From positions 2,108,001 to 2,172,000 of the forward strand of contig JAGMVK010000009.1 of the NCBI GenBank assembly GCA_020747065.1: 64,000 nt of DNA. Direction: 5' to 3'. The notes under the pieces are model-generated. The model made no database searches. It was not told the DNA's origin and worked only from the letters and a program-made list of their open reading frames with translations. Both the position numbers and the translations under genes were made by a program. Position 1 is the first letter of the stretch. Every line of letters begins with the position of its first letter. This document shows positions 32,639-43,649 of this stretch, one piece after another. Source of the stretch: Cadophora sp. MPI-SDFR-AT-0126. Its lineage: Eukaryota; Ascomycota; Leotiomycetes; Helotiales; Ploettnerulaceae.

Positions 32639-35600
32639 TCAAACCCCACTCGCCCTTTTCGAAAGCACCCGTTTTCTCACATACGGCTGGGGGCTTGCAC
32701 CATACAAATCATCCTCTGAGCTGTTATCACCTTCCTTAACGGTTGGTGAAGCTTTTTCTCTCGTACTGGAATCCACAAAGATAGTTGAGCCGCGATCGTT
32801 GATTTCAACCAAAGGCTGTACCATTCCTGCACCACATTGGTTTTCCTGGGTCCCGAGTGGTCGGACAGAGAATGAGGATATCTTCCGTCGCTTTGGATTC
32901 ACGTATAGGATCTCATCGGAGTCACTATCGTCGCGATTCGGCAGGTTGACCCTAGGCCCTAGGAGGGGTCGAGTAGATACTGTGAGTGTGTTTCGAGTAT
33001 TCGAAGGAGCACTAACGAGCCGATCCGATAACCCGCGAAGGATTTGAGTTTCTTGCTCGTTATATATTGTGAGCATAATATGGAGAGCAAAAAGGGCATG
33101 ATCGACATTCTGAAGCCGGTTGGCGAACACTTCTCGAGTCCAGTCTGCGACGTGCCTTCTCGTGTCTGGGCTCTGACTACCTAGTGATGACTTTGGTTGG
33201 GAAGTCGTACGTAAAATATTTGCGTCATTACCCCGGGTATGGACTTCGTGAACTAGACTGCTGAAGGATTTGCCAAAGAAATAGCATTCATGTGGGTGGA
33301 TTTTGCAAATTGAGTGCACCTCTTCGACTGTTTTTCCGACTATTTCCGTGGAAACTCTGGCAGCAGTAAAGTCGCCCGACGGACTAAGGGTGAGATTGGT
33401 AGTCGGTTCGCTGCCTAAAAATTTCTCTAGTGCCACCGTGAAGTGATCATTCAGGGATGAGCCGCGGTCTTGGGCGCGATCACCCTCCCTGCGAACATTT
33501 CTTGACATCATATTTGCTCTTGCTGACTTCAAAACGTCGTAATCCTTGGTTCTAAACTCGTCAAGCCGTAACACTACCCAAGTCATTCGAAGATTCGGCT
33601 CAGACACTCTCTCAAAGAGCTTCAAAATCTCTTCCACATGTTCCTTTAAACTGAGTTGAGCAAGCTCCTCACGCTTCTTGAGGCATTTTTGGGTGAGGAG
33701 ACTTTCACCCCAGTTCGTATCGCGGATCTCTCTCGCAATGTTGAGCTTCTCTTCTTCAGGCCACGCAGTCCACTCTTCCAATGGAACCGTCTCTTTGCTG
33801 CTCAAGGTATAGTGTCCGATGTACAGAAACCTCTCCTTGCTTTGCCTGAGCATTGTGGGATAGGATTTTCCAACCTCCCCACATCCAGGCCTGCCATCCA
33901 CAAATGCTAATGCACCATGACGACCTAATTTGGGAGCGGATTTCTGGTGCTCCGGGATGATTCGGATGAGTTCGGGCCAGGGGACTATTTGCTTCTTCAG
34001 CATCGAGTAGCCTACCTTTGAGAAGGCAAACTCTCCGCCTCCGATTTTCTCTCGCAGGAACGAAACAGAGAAGCTTTGTAAGGGGTCTGGAAACCGAACA
34101 TAGACAGGTGGCAATCTCTTCATCAAATTGTCCAGGGTCAGAACGGGAGTCAGGAAACTGTTCGCACTCCTGCTTGGAGCGGCTGGAGCCGTGTCTATGG
34201 TTTGTTTGATTATCTGGCGAGACGCTTGCGGAGAGTCTGACTTGTTGGACGCTTGAGGGAGTTGTGGAGCGGTACTGATGTATCGTTCGTCCAGTGTCGT
34301 TCTGTGGTTTCCTTTTGACCGCATCAATGGGGTTGAGGTACCATTGGAAGCTTCTGCAATCTGTGAGGGCACATCTAGCGGTTCTTGAGCAAGAGGTTGT
34401 GATGGCTGTGACAGCGGCAGAGACCTTTGGCTTCCAGGTGGGTCCTCAAGCGAGTTTAAGTTGGTGCGGTCTAAGACATTTCGAATATCAACGTTTGCAA
34501 CAATCATGTTGCGCGGAATATTTGAATTGCGTCTGCAGCGCTCCTCGATTTCATCTGACAAGAGTTGGGAGGCGGTGGGTCCATCGACCTCTTTGCTGAG
34601 CTTTGCTAGCAGATACAAAGTTTTGTCGCCAGGAGTATGGCCCACTGGAAGCATGTGCGATGGCAACACTCTTTGTGGAATATCGTGCCAGTTCTGACGT
34701 ATGGTGCGAAGCTCGCGGATCTGTAAAGGCGAATGAGAAATGCCAGAGCCGAGGCGTTGATGGTACATACCTTTCTATTCGAGTTCATCTCCGTATGGTT
34801 GTGCAGTAAATCGTGTACTCTCTCATCTGGCCCTAGCGACAGTTCCGTATATGCAGTGTCTCTACCAGCATTTCGAGCTTCGGCCAGCTCCTTCGCGTGC
34901 TGTATCGTCAAACTCTGAACGTCGACGACTTCATCTAGATTAGGGTGTGTGGCGTCTGAAGCAGCCGCTTCCTTTCTTCCAGCCTGTAGGCCAAGCTGAT
35001 ACGACTCTGCCCTGACCTTGCTGAGCTGCTCAAGGTGATGCCGACGTAGAGCAACACGCTCTCCCTCCATCGTGTGGTCAAGATCCTTCAAAATTTGATC
35101 ACTCATCGATTGCCTCCCTTCAGACCTCGCCAGCGACACCTTTTCGTCTAAATCTCGCTCCTGTTGTGCGAGTTTTGCTCGAAGATGATCTTCTGTTGCT
35201 TTCGAAGTCGTCACTTTGTCTCTCAATTCTCTTTCCAGATGTGCTATCTTAGTTCGTTGCTTCTCGCCCTCTCGCTGCAATTCAAGTAGACTGCTCAAGC
35301 TCTCTCGGTGTACGGCAGATTCTTGCTGTAATTTTTCATCTCTTTGTGCAAGTTCCGCGCGAAGATCCGACATTTTCGATGCGTGACAAGCCTCCAATTC
35401 TTCGGCTTGACTATTCAACTCTTTCTCTACGATGCCAAGTATCTGGGCACGACGATTCTCCGATCCTTGTAAAGAAGCTGTAGAGTCAGCTTCTTGGTCA
35501 GACTGTGGTCTGATGCCCATCCGGTCCGGCACGAGACTCGCTCGAACGAGCAGGTCTCTTGTTACGCTCCGAACATTGTTTCGGTCAGCTGTGGCCCGAC

Positions 35601-36557
35601 TTGATGAAGCTGGGACTTCAATTGAGGGCGTTTCAGTGACTCGAGAGATCGAGCTCCTGCCATATGTCGAAGCTCTGGCATTGTCGTTGTCTGTTGACTG
35701 CCTAGCTTCTGGAGTCTTATGTTAGCGCATGGATTTGACTAAGCAAAAGCTGCGAGTCACCGGCAGAGTTCGGATCAACATTGACAACAGTCAGATGCCC
35801 TTGTTCCAGAGCCCTTTCACAAGCATCAATTTCGTTCTTGTGCCATCGTGTTATTCCTCCTTTCTTGTCCGGAAATCCTGGGTATTCATCGCTGAACTGC
35901 CATCTGTATGAATTCGGAGGATGTGGGTCTGATTTTCGGGGATCGATTTCTTTGGAGGTGGAGGAACGTTTGTCAAGTTGGCGGCCGATTGTAGTTTCTA
36001 TTGAATCAATCAATATCTTCGCAGGGTTCCTGAAATAGAGAGCTCGGCTGGGCTTACCAATTGTCTCGATCAATCGATCGCGGAGCTTATGAGGCAATCT
36101 CGTCCTCTTCGGTGGAGTCTTTACGCCGGTATCCCGCACCGGAGGCACATTTGTCTTGTCTAGAACTACCTTCAATTCATCAAGCGCGAGAGCTTGAACT
36201 CTGCCATCTTTCAGGCCCTCATATAGATTCTCGAGTTCAGAATCGGCCCATTTGCTCGAAAGTTCTCCAATATTTTTGCATCCTCTCGTGATGGAATAGT
36301 CCCTGAAGCTGTAAGCAGCGTTCGCAACATCTATGAAATCCCATCTGATGTAGCATGTGACTTCTTCATTGTTTCCAATGGCTATTCACAAAGTGTTAGT
36401 ACTCTTAACTTAATATCTAGGAGGTGGACGTCTAGGCGATACCTTGGTCTTGCAAGTCCTTCAACATAACATCAATCCTCCGTCGACGTATTGCCGGAGT
36501 CATTGTATCCATTGCAGTGTGGTCTCGTAGAGGAATTCTCTTCGTACCGTCATCCAT
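32639..36557 (-). CDS. Large coiled-coil protein with EYPGFP domain and DUF6697-like C-terminal domain
   Basis: Four exons on the minus strand: 36557-36443, 36381-35761, 35708-34771, 34720-32639; 1,251 aa. All phases agree. The start at 36557 is the first of three in-frame ATGs. Order of parts: N-terminal globular segment (VTCYIRWDFIDVANAAYSF); a domain with SYRWQFSDEYPGFP and ERALEQGHLTVVNVDP (about residues 200-245); a long Glu/Lys/Gln coiled coil (about 310-500) with heptads such as LELQREGEKQRTKIAHLERE; a low-complexity linker; then a folded domain at roughly 780-930 with VYVRFPDPLQSF, HGALAF, FLYIGHY and WPEEEKLNIAREIRDTNWG, which resembles fungal DUF6697 domains. The Ser-rich tail contains PKRRKISSF, a possible nuclear signal. 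The neighbouring gene encodes a shorter relative. Nuclear chromatin or transcription role is only a guess. Confidence 0.72.
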
Positions 36558-37260
36558 GTTGTGAATTGCCGCGACGCCGTAACGGTGTCTGTTGGTCTTC
36601 GGATGGGTTGACCCGAATCTGGTCCAAGGGTCGCGAGACTATGTACAGAAGGGTCCAGGAGAGTGTAATGAAGTAAATAACCTAGGCTGCCTATTCCAAG
36701 GTGGGGTGTGATTTTGATGTTCGCCTAGTGTTTTGGCAGGCTGGGAAGCGGTGGGTTGTGGGTTTGTTGAAGTGGTGCTTGTTGTCGTCGTCGCGCAGCT
36801 GCCGCGCCCGGCCTGCCCCCTGATTTCTTACTAAGCACGCGCGATGTGTCACAGCACTTATTTTCGGAACGCCATTTACTACTGCCAATGCACTACATGC
36901 GCAAGCAGAAATAAACTAAACCCATTGGCAATAAGTACCCTTACGGCGTGGATATCATAAGTTTATGTCGTGACTTGGTCCACATCCTACGTGTTGCTTC
37001 TAGCATTCCATTTACCACCTGAGGCGAATTGTGCAAGCAAATACAATGAATGTTGATTGATGGATGAATGTCCCGATGTCATTCATTAATATACATGATA
37101 TAATATCGTCTTCAGCTTCTCTAGAGCCCTCAGATGTGACAGCTCATGCATCTTGCTCTTCGGAAAAGGGTCGAGCAGCAAATATATGATTGCCATTGCC
37201 ATTCAAAGATTGGGTGCAACTATTTCGAGGCTTCAAGCCCTTCAGTAAAGCAATCGCAAT
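36558..37260. other. Intergenic region
   Basis: Promoter of the large coiled-coil gene and 3' flank of its paralogue. Nothing else recognised. Confidence 0.45.
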
Positions 37261-39568
37261 TCAGGTGGCGGGGTAAGGACTCGTACAGGATATCCCCGCT
37301 GCCGGCATCTTACTGACCGAAACTAACATGGTGTCAGCCACTCGCTCCATGCTGCCATTGACCTGCGACGTACTGCTTGACATGACAGGCGTAGAGGCAT
37401 ATGGCGGCTGCTGGGGATGTCGACCGGAATAGAGTCCTTTGGAGACCTCTTTCTGCTGGCGATACTGGTCCTGTGGTGTGTTATAATACGGGGACGAGTA
37501 CGCAGGTGCATTTTGCAAGAACTGCGAAGCTGCGTCCGTAGCTTGACGTGCTTTAGCCACCGCAATAGGAACTTCTCCGTCCTTGTGGTATTTCTGCTGA
37601 GTGAAAGTGCATTTGCTGCCGGCTTTCTGACATCGGCTACATGGACCTCCTGGATTGAGGCACACTTGTTTTCTTTGTCTGCACCGATCACATTTGACTT
37701 TGTAGGAGGCCATCCAGTCAGGCGACTGTGACAATTCAGACGTTGGGGCGGGAGGCGGTGGGTATCGTTGCTGGGTGCTGGGATGACCGTGCGTCGAACT
37801 TCCACTAGATTTCGTTGAGCTAGTCGCTGCAAGAGCAGCAAGAGCTTCATATGCTGATTGGGCTTCGGCTGTCTTCTCTGCAAGTTGCTGCTCTAGAAGC
37901 CGATTCCGCTCCTGCAGATAGACTGCGTTCTGGACATCTTCCTCTTGATTCTTTATAATATCCTGGAGCTCCTCGTTCTGTTCCTTAAGCTCAGCGATCT
38001 CTCTGTTGTAGGAAGCTTCCATACCAAGAAGCGTGGTACCTGGCAGGTTGATGTTCGGGCGAGCAGTTTTAGCGACATCACTAGACTCATTGAATGCTGA
38101 TCCAAGCTGTTCAATTTCATGGACAGCCTTCTCTAGAGTCCCAATCCAGGAAGCCTGCTGGGAGGTGGTCTCACGTAGGGTTTGGACTGTTTTCTTAGAC
38201 TCTTGGAGTTCGCTCCAGTCAGCTTTCCACTGTCGGGATCGGGCGGCGAATTGTGTGACCAGGTCATCTAAATGGTGAAGGACGGATGGCACATGACCTG
38301 CTGATGGGACGTGATGGACGGGCGTTAAATTGGGTTTCAAATTAGCTGCTGCGTTTAGCTCAGCAACGAGTTGCTTTTCTGCTGTGCCTGATTCGTCACC
38401 CAGGAATGTCAGTACGTTAATTATACCAAATTTAACGGCTGGCTTTGAATTTGGTTGTCCGCTGAACACAAACCAGCTTCGGAGAGTTATACATACTATC
38501 AACATTGGTTGGTTGGTCATAGTCATTTGCCGCTTCAAGCCTGGGAGACTCGTAGTCGCGATATTGTGCAGCCGCTATTAGACTCTGTTGAAAAGCCCCA
38601 GCTTCATCTTGCTGCATTTGCTCTGTAGAATAGCGCTCAAGCCTTAAAGTCTTCATCAACAAGCCGTGGAGAGCATGTAGGATCTCGTCTGAAGTCCACT
38701 AGCAGAAGATGAGGTCAACAATCAGCCAGGGATGGGAACAACTGGATCGGCACGGTACAATGCGCTATCAGCATGACTTACATTCCAAAAGTTATTCAGA
38801 TCTGGAAATTTGGTAAGAATACCTGCTTCGGGAAAGACCCATCTCCAACCAGCGAGTCCTGCTGAACCATTTCCAGTGAGAATAAGTCTGATGTCGAAAG
38901 ATGTGATTCCCGTTCGTAATTCTAGTACTAATCAGAAAGCCTTTTTTTTTCCCTCAACGGACACACATACCGATGTAACGAGCGAATGCTTTTTCAGCAA
39001 TGCCGACCAGCCGTTTCCGATTCTGAATTCCATTTGGCGTAATCCTGGTTTCCGGGACCGGTACAGGCGTCTTGTGCTTCGGAAGAGGTCTCGGTCCAGG
39101 ATTTCTGACGTCGACCAAATACAAGTCACCATTATCCAGAGCCATATTGCAATCCTTCACCTGAGACAGGAGCCAACTTCCAAGAGGACGTAATGGGAAG
39201 CCTGGGTACTCGGGTGTGAAGCGCCACTCGTAGAAATAAGGTGCTGCGGGGTCTGATCTCAAAGGGTCCAGGTAATGGCCACCAGGACTCCGTAATCTTG
39301 GCTCCCTTCCAGTAAGAAGTTCTAGAATAAGTTAATGGCAACGAGGATAGGGCAGCCACGATATGGAATTCAGGATTGAGGGAAAATGACACTCACTGAT
39401 TCTGTAAATGAGCTTCTGCCTCAGCATTTTAGCGAGGACTCTAGCATTGGACTCATGCTCAACCTCTGAGAGCTTTGGAAGCGGATCGACATAGAAAATG
39501 TAATCTGTATCTTCTCCCCAGCGAGGTTCTTTGACGTGTCCATCTTCTAAATCTGCATTAGCTTCCAT
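37261..39568 (-). CDS. Coiled-coil protein with EYPGFP domain and C-terminal Zn2Cys6 cluster
   Basis: Six phase-consistent segments? I read five introns: exons 39568-39397, 39321-38971, 38921-38782, 38698-38497 and 38387-37261 (four introns, all GT-AG), 663 aa. The N-terminal part has YEWRFTPEYPGFP and MALDNGDLYLVDV, clearly related to the domain in the upstream-numbered neighbour at 32639-36557. A coiled coil follows (about 300-450; ELKEQNEELQDIIKNQEEDVQ, LQERNRLLEQQLAEK). At about 521-548 is a canonical fungal binuclear zinc cluster, CDRCRQRKQVC...CSRCQKAGSKC (C-x2-C-x6-C-x6-C-x2-C-x6-C), then a Gln/Pro/Tyr-rich tail. Zn2Cys6 proteins bind DNA, usually through an N-terminal cluster, so the C-terminal placement is unusual. 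The 5' end is uncertain: a coding-like frame at 39649-39858 could belong to an extra first exon. To be explicit, the final count is five exons and four introns. Confidence 0.7.
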
Positions 39569-40019
39569 GGTGAATTTCGGCACCTCCAATTCCTTGTTGG
39601 TTGAGGCTTGGTTTGTGGCCGTTTGAAGCAATGTTCGAAGGTTCAATGTCAACAGACCGAAGATGCGGTTGGGCGAACGCGTTCGACAAGCATGTCTCTA
39701 TTTTGCGAGTAAAAATTGCGAACCAAAGGGCTGATGATTGAGGGAAATGATTCACGGACTTCACTGGCTAGGTCATCCACCCTCAAACGATGGGATTGAC
39801 TCTCATGTTGTGTAGTGCATGGATGTGACAAGACTGAGATGAAGACCAAACCAGGCACGAAGGAGGTTGATCTTCAAATGCGGGAAGCTTAACTAGATTC
39901 GGCTAGAACAAGCTTCCCAGCTGCCTCAATATCATTGCCCCGCGAACGATCAACAAAACATCCTCACTTCAGCTCTTGACGTCTCAAACTTCACAGAGAA
40001 AATCTAAAAGAACTTCACA
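39569..40019. other. 5' region between divergent genes
   Basis: Contains a minus-strand frame (39649-39858; reads ...DDLASEVRESFPSIISPLVRNFYSQ...) with coding character but no ATG and no clean junction to the next exon. It may be an unresolved first exon of the Zn2Cys6 gene. The rest is promoter for it and for the cofactor A gene. Confidence 0.4.
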
Positions 40020-40604
40020 ATGGCACCACCAACCCCCCTCGCAATCGCAACCTCTTCTCTCCAACGTCTCGTCAAAGAAGAGCTCTCCTACGAGAAAGAG
40101 CTGCAGGCTCAGGAAGCGCGTCTTGAGAAGATACTGGCGACAAAAGACGAGGATGAGAATGCGGAATACAAGTTGAATCAAGAGGTATGTAGCCATTCCC
40201 TTTTGCACATCACAAAGCCTCTGAAAAGGAAGGAAAATCACCATAGCAAGAAGTCTGCGAGAACTGGTTGTCGAGCAGGAAGTTGCTGCTCAGAATTACC
40301 CCGCTATCCGCCAGGTTTGCGCCTGGAGCTCTACAGCAAGAAGAGTCCAATCGGCACTCTCCATCTCATTCCGAATTTGATTTCTATCAATAGAATCCCA
40401 GTGTGACGAAAGCTAATAGCCACCTAGCGCGCCGCGATTCAAGAAACCAAGAACGTCTTCCCACCCCTACGCGAACGCATCAAGGACGCGCTACAAAAGC
40501 TCGAGGATCAAGTCGAAGAAGGACAGTTGAATGGCGCAGCCGAGGAGGAGATTACCAAGGCGAAGGAAGTCATCGAGAGTGCAAAGACGGCTGCGAAGCA
40601 ATGA
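40020..40604 (+). CDS. Tubulin-specific chaperone A (tubulin cofactor A, TBCA/Rbl2-like)
   Basis: Two exons, 40020-40184 and 40428-40604, phase 0; 113 aa, the normal length of the family. The protein is an all-helical bundle: helix 1 LAIATSSLQRLVKEELSYEKELQAQEARLEKIL, helix 2 RAAIQETKNVFPPLRERIKDALQKLEDQV, helix 3 EEEITKAKEVIESAKTAAKQ. The pairing of RLVKEE-x-YEKE with an ETKxxFPPL segment identifies it. It captures beta-tubulin before alpha/beta dimer assembly in the cytosol. The 243-bp intron is long for this window and contains an exon-like stretch at 40245-40309 (see findings). Confidence 0.9.
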
Positions 40605-40827
40605 AGGATGAAAAAAATAAATGGTAGAATGAAATTTAGGAGTGTTTTGAGAGCGACAACAATGATACCAGGGTTTGAAAACGAAGTTATGGGTACATAG
40701 ACAGCAATATAGAATTGCCTGATGGCTACAAGGTTTGGCCTTGGGATTGACACGAGTTGCATGGTGGCCAGGAGGGTATCATACTTCTACGGTACATAGA
40801 TGTCATACACAGAATTTTGCTGGAGAT

Positions 40828-41931
40828 CTAGGTAGTATCCATCTTATCTTCCGCCTCGCCGTCTTCAACGCCTTCCTCCACCTGTTCCGCAGGCTCTTCG
40901 ACAACGACTCGTGGTGTTTCCACCTCCATTTGTGACTCCGTAGCCTCCACCATTGGTGTACCAGCAGCGGCATCACCCTCTTCCAGCTTTGGTCCAGCAT
41001 CGCCCATGGCCGAGTCTTCATTCTCCCCAGTTTCTCTCCGACGTTCAGATCCAGCAGGCGATGCAGCTCGACTATTACTTCGGCTTCCTGACCTCGACAT
41101 AGATCCTGAAGTAAGTGGTCTAGGTCGCAAGCCAGACTCAGCACCTTGCGAAACTCCGTCGGGTCTTGGCGTGGCGTTCCCACTCTGACTGCTATGCTTG
41201 GGCGTTTGACCTCCCCTTGATCCCTCACCGACCTCGCCATCTTCTTCTCCTCCGTCCATACCCTCCCTCCGCTCAACCTCCTCCTTCTCGTCCCTTATCA
41301 ACCGTCTCAACTGCATGCCTTCCTCCACAATGCGACCAAACTGCTCCCTTCTCTCCTTCCACGTAACACTATACGCATGGCTCTCCCTCTCCAACCCCTT
41401 ACATTCTTCCTCCAACTTCGCCAGATTACCCTGTTGTACATCCCTCGGTTTCAGCAGCTGATTATTCGTGATCTTCTCGGCCAACCTATCGAATTTCTTG
41501 CGCTGCTCCAACGTCTTCTTTGACTCCTCGAGCTGCAATCGCAATTGTGCCGTGTTATCCCGTACAGCCTGCGCCGTCTCAAGAATCCGCTGTTTATCGG
41601 CCTGATATCGCGCACGTTCTCGCTCGTTGCTGTTTAGTAGGAATTGAATGCGAGAGATGCTGTAATCAAACGCTGCGAAATCAAACTCGACATCCTCTCC
41701 GAATTGTCGACGGTCATCGAGCTGCTTCTGTAGCGCAACATCGTGGAATTCAGCGTCTTCGGAGCCGCTCTCGGGTGGTGGAGTGAGGAGTTTGTTGGGC
41801 GTGACGAGCAGCGAGCCTGGTGCAAGGAGACGTTTGGTCACGCGCTTGAAGGGCTTCTCTTCCACATTAAGGAGACGGGATTTGTGAAGCTCGTCCTCCT
41901 CCCGGGAATCGAGGAATTGGAATGAAGCCAT
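40828..41931 (-). CDS. THO complex subunit 7 (THOC7/Mft1-like)
   Basis: Intronless, 367 aa from the ATG at 41931 (an adjacent ATG at 41934 adds one Met). The N-terminal signature HKSRLLNVEEKPFKRVTKRLL is the THOC7 family motif. A long coiled coil follows (FAAFDYSISRIQFLLNSNERERARYQADKQRI and onward to about residue 215). The C-terminal 140 residues are low-complexity, Ser/Arg/Gly-rich and then acidic, a common extension in filamentous fungi. As part of THO/TREX the protein acts in the nucleus in transcription elongation and mRNP export. It is divergent from the elongin A gene across 447 bp, so a shared promoter region is likely. Confidence 0.9.
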   Translation of the reverse strand: MASFQFLDSREEDELHKSRLLNVEEKPFKRVTKRLLAPGSLLVTPNKLLTPPPESGSEDAEFHDVALQKQLDDRRQFGEDVEFDFAAFDYSISRIQFLLNSNERERARYQADKQRILETAQAVRDNTAQLRLQLEESKKTLEQRKKFDRLAEKITNNQLLKPRDVQQGNLAKLEEECKGLERESHAYSVTWKERREQFGRIVEEGMQLRRLIRDEKEEVERREGMDGGEEDGEVGEGSRGGQTPKHSSQSGNATPRPDGVSQGAESGLRPRPLTSGSMSRSGSRSNSRAASPAGSERRRETGENEDSAMGDAGPKLEEGDAAAGTPMVEATESQMEVETPRVVVEEPAEQVEEGVEDGEAEDKMDTT

Positions 41932-42378
41932 CATGGAGGTTGTTCGTTGTCGAGAGTTGACTCGATGAGATTCGGGGCAGTTGTTGTCGTAAATGATGCT
42001 GGTAGGCTGGAGAGGCTGGAGCTCCGGTACTGAAAAGTTATGCGGCTATGGGGCCGCACCTTAGCGCACTCTCCCCAGTCCAGATTCATATGGAGGCTGC
42101 ACATCAGCTTCACCTTCAACTTCCTTTGTTCTCAATCATTTCTCCACAGAACACCGCCCTAATGTTGTACCATTTCACTCCTATATCTTGAAAAAGTTTC
42201 ACCCGATATCTCACAATACACAATCTACCATTCTGCTGCGGAGAACTTCGAGTCAACCAACGATATATAAGCGCTCCCGTCCCCAACCTCGTTATTCACA
42301 ACAGCTAGCTACAACATCCACCTCGGGCTCGAGAAAAAGATCTCCAAGGAACGAGCTAGAGGGCAAATCGCAGCCGCA
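41932..42378. promoter_or_regulatory. Shared divergent promoter region of THOC7 and elongin A genes
   Basis: 447 bp separates two head-to-head transcription-elongation genes. It contains pyrimidine-rich tracts on both sides and a TATATAAG at 42263-42270 oriented towards elongin A. No coding content seen. Co-regulation is inference. Confidence 0.45.
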
Positions 42379-43649
42379 ATGCCCGCCCCATCCCTAGTCG
42401 ATTCCTGTACCAAAGCTTGCATCAAAAATATCCGCAGTACATTCTCTCACCCCACTTCAAAAACCTAACTAACCCCCCTCTAGGCCTCATAGACGTCGGC
42501 TCCTTCGAATACTGGCAGATCCGGACCGTTCTGCAAAGAGTCGAATCGCCTGAACAACTCCACCAAATCGAGCTCAACTCCCCGCAACTCCTTGGCGAAG
42601 ATGCAGAGCTCTGGCAATCCTTCATCTCGCGACACATCCCCAACTGGCGCACGAAGAATTACCGGCCCAAAAACCCCAAGAAATGGTACGAGGTGTACTG
42701 CAAATACAAGAAAGAGCAACAGGAGGAGATTGCCCGCGATGAGGAGATCCTGAGGAATAGTATGATGGGGCTGAAGGCCGCAAGAGAGACGAACGTTTCG
42801 AAGATCGTGGATTTAAAGATGTTGCCCAAACTGCCCAAGGACCCTCGCATGATCGCTAATAATGGTGGTGTACCGATCAAGAAGGGCTTCAAGAAGGAGA
42901 CCCCCAGCACGCTTAATTGGACTTCGGGGAGCAAGACGAAGATGACGGACGGGAAGAGTGTCCTCGTAAGGGCACGCAGGGAAGCCAAGGAGATCAGCCA
43001 GATGGGCAAGTTGGCCAAACCTACGCATCGACTATCTGGACCCTTGGGGCAGGTCCGGAAGGCTCCTGAGGGAATGGTCAAAGAGTACAAGACTGCTGCT
43101 CAACCCGCTATCAAGATCTTGTCAAAGAGAAAGCCCCACCCAGCCTCGTCCAATTTCAGCGGTGGCATCACAGGGCCATCACTGGAGGAAAGAGAAAAGC
43201 GACTCAAAGCAGCCATGGCTGGAGGCGCAGGATCAAAACGTGATGCTTCAAACGATGTGAAGCACACCTACGTTGGCTCCTCAGACGACGACCTCCAGGA
43301 TTTCATCGAGGACGACGAAGACTTAGATGACCTTTTCGACGAAGCAACAAAACCAAAATCCAGACCCGTCTCCACATCAACTTCTTCAAAACCACCTCCA
43401 TCCCGACCAGCAACATCTCGACCATATCAACAGTCCTCGTCTCCTCCAGCATCATCCTCACGACCCAGGCCCAAACCCTCAGATGTTATCAGCTCAATAA
43501 TCTCTAAGCCCCGAACTGGAGTGGCTGCTTCTCCACCGCCTCGTATGCGAGGTTCTACGCCACCGGGGATGGGGCAGAGACCTATGCCACCGAAGAGGAA
43601 AGAGGTCGATATCTTCAATCGGGGGCCTAAGAAGCGAAGAGTTGGATAA
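42379..43649 (+). CDS. Elongin A (RNA polymerase II elongation factor SIII subunit A)
   Basis: Two exons: 42379-42436 and 42484-43649, phase 1; 407 aa. The first exon supplies MPAPSLVDSCTKACIKNIR, and the join gives the Elongin A signature SLVDxCxKxCIKNI...DVGSFEYWQIRTVLQRVESPEQLHQIE, which is the elongin C-binding BC box plus F-box-like region. HIPNWRTKNYRPKNPKKWYEVYCKYKKEQ continues the conserved domain (to about residue 110). The remainder is basic, Ser/Pro-rich and disordered, with an acidic patch (DDDLQDFIEDDEDLDDLFDE) and a final basic cluster GPKKRRVG, a likely nuclear signal. The protein recruits an elongin BC-cullin ligase to stalled Pol II and stimulates elongation. Annotation from the long ORF alone would miss the first 19 residues. 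Confidence 0.92.

Noticed and set aside
36030..36057. GTAAGC...TTTCAG segment on the minus strand, resembling an intron
   Set aside because: Only 28 bp, too short for splicing, and the reading frame of the EYPGFP gene is open through it while removal would shift the frame.
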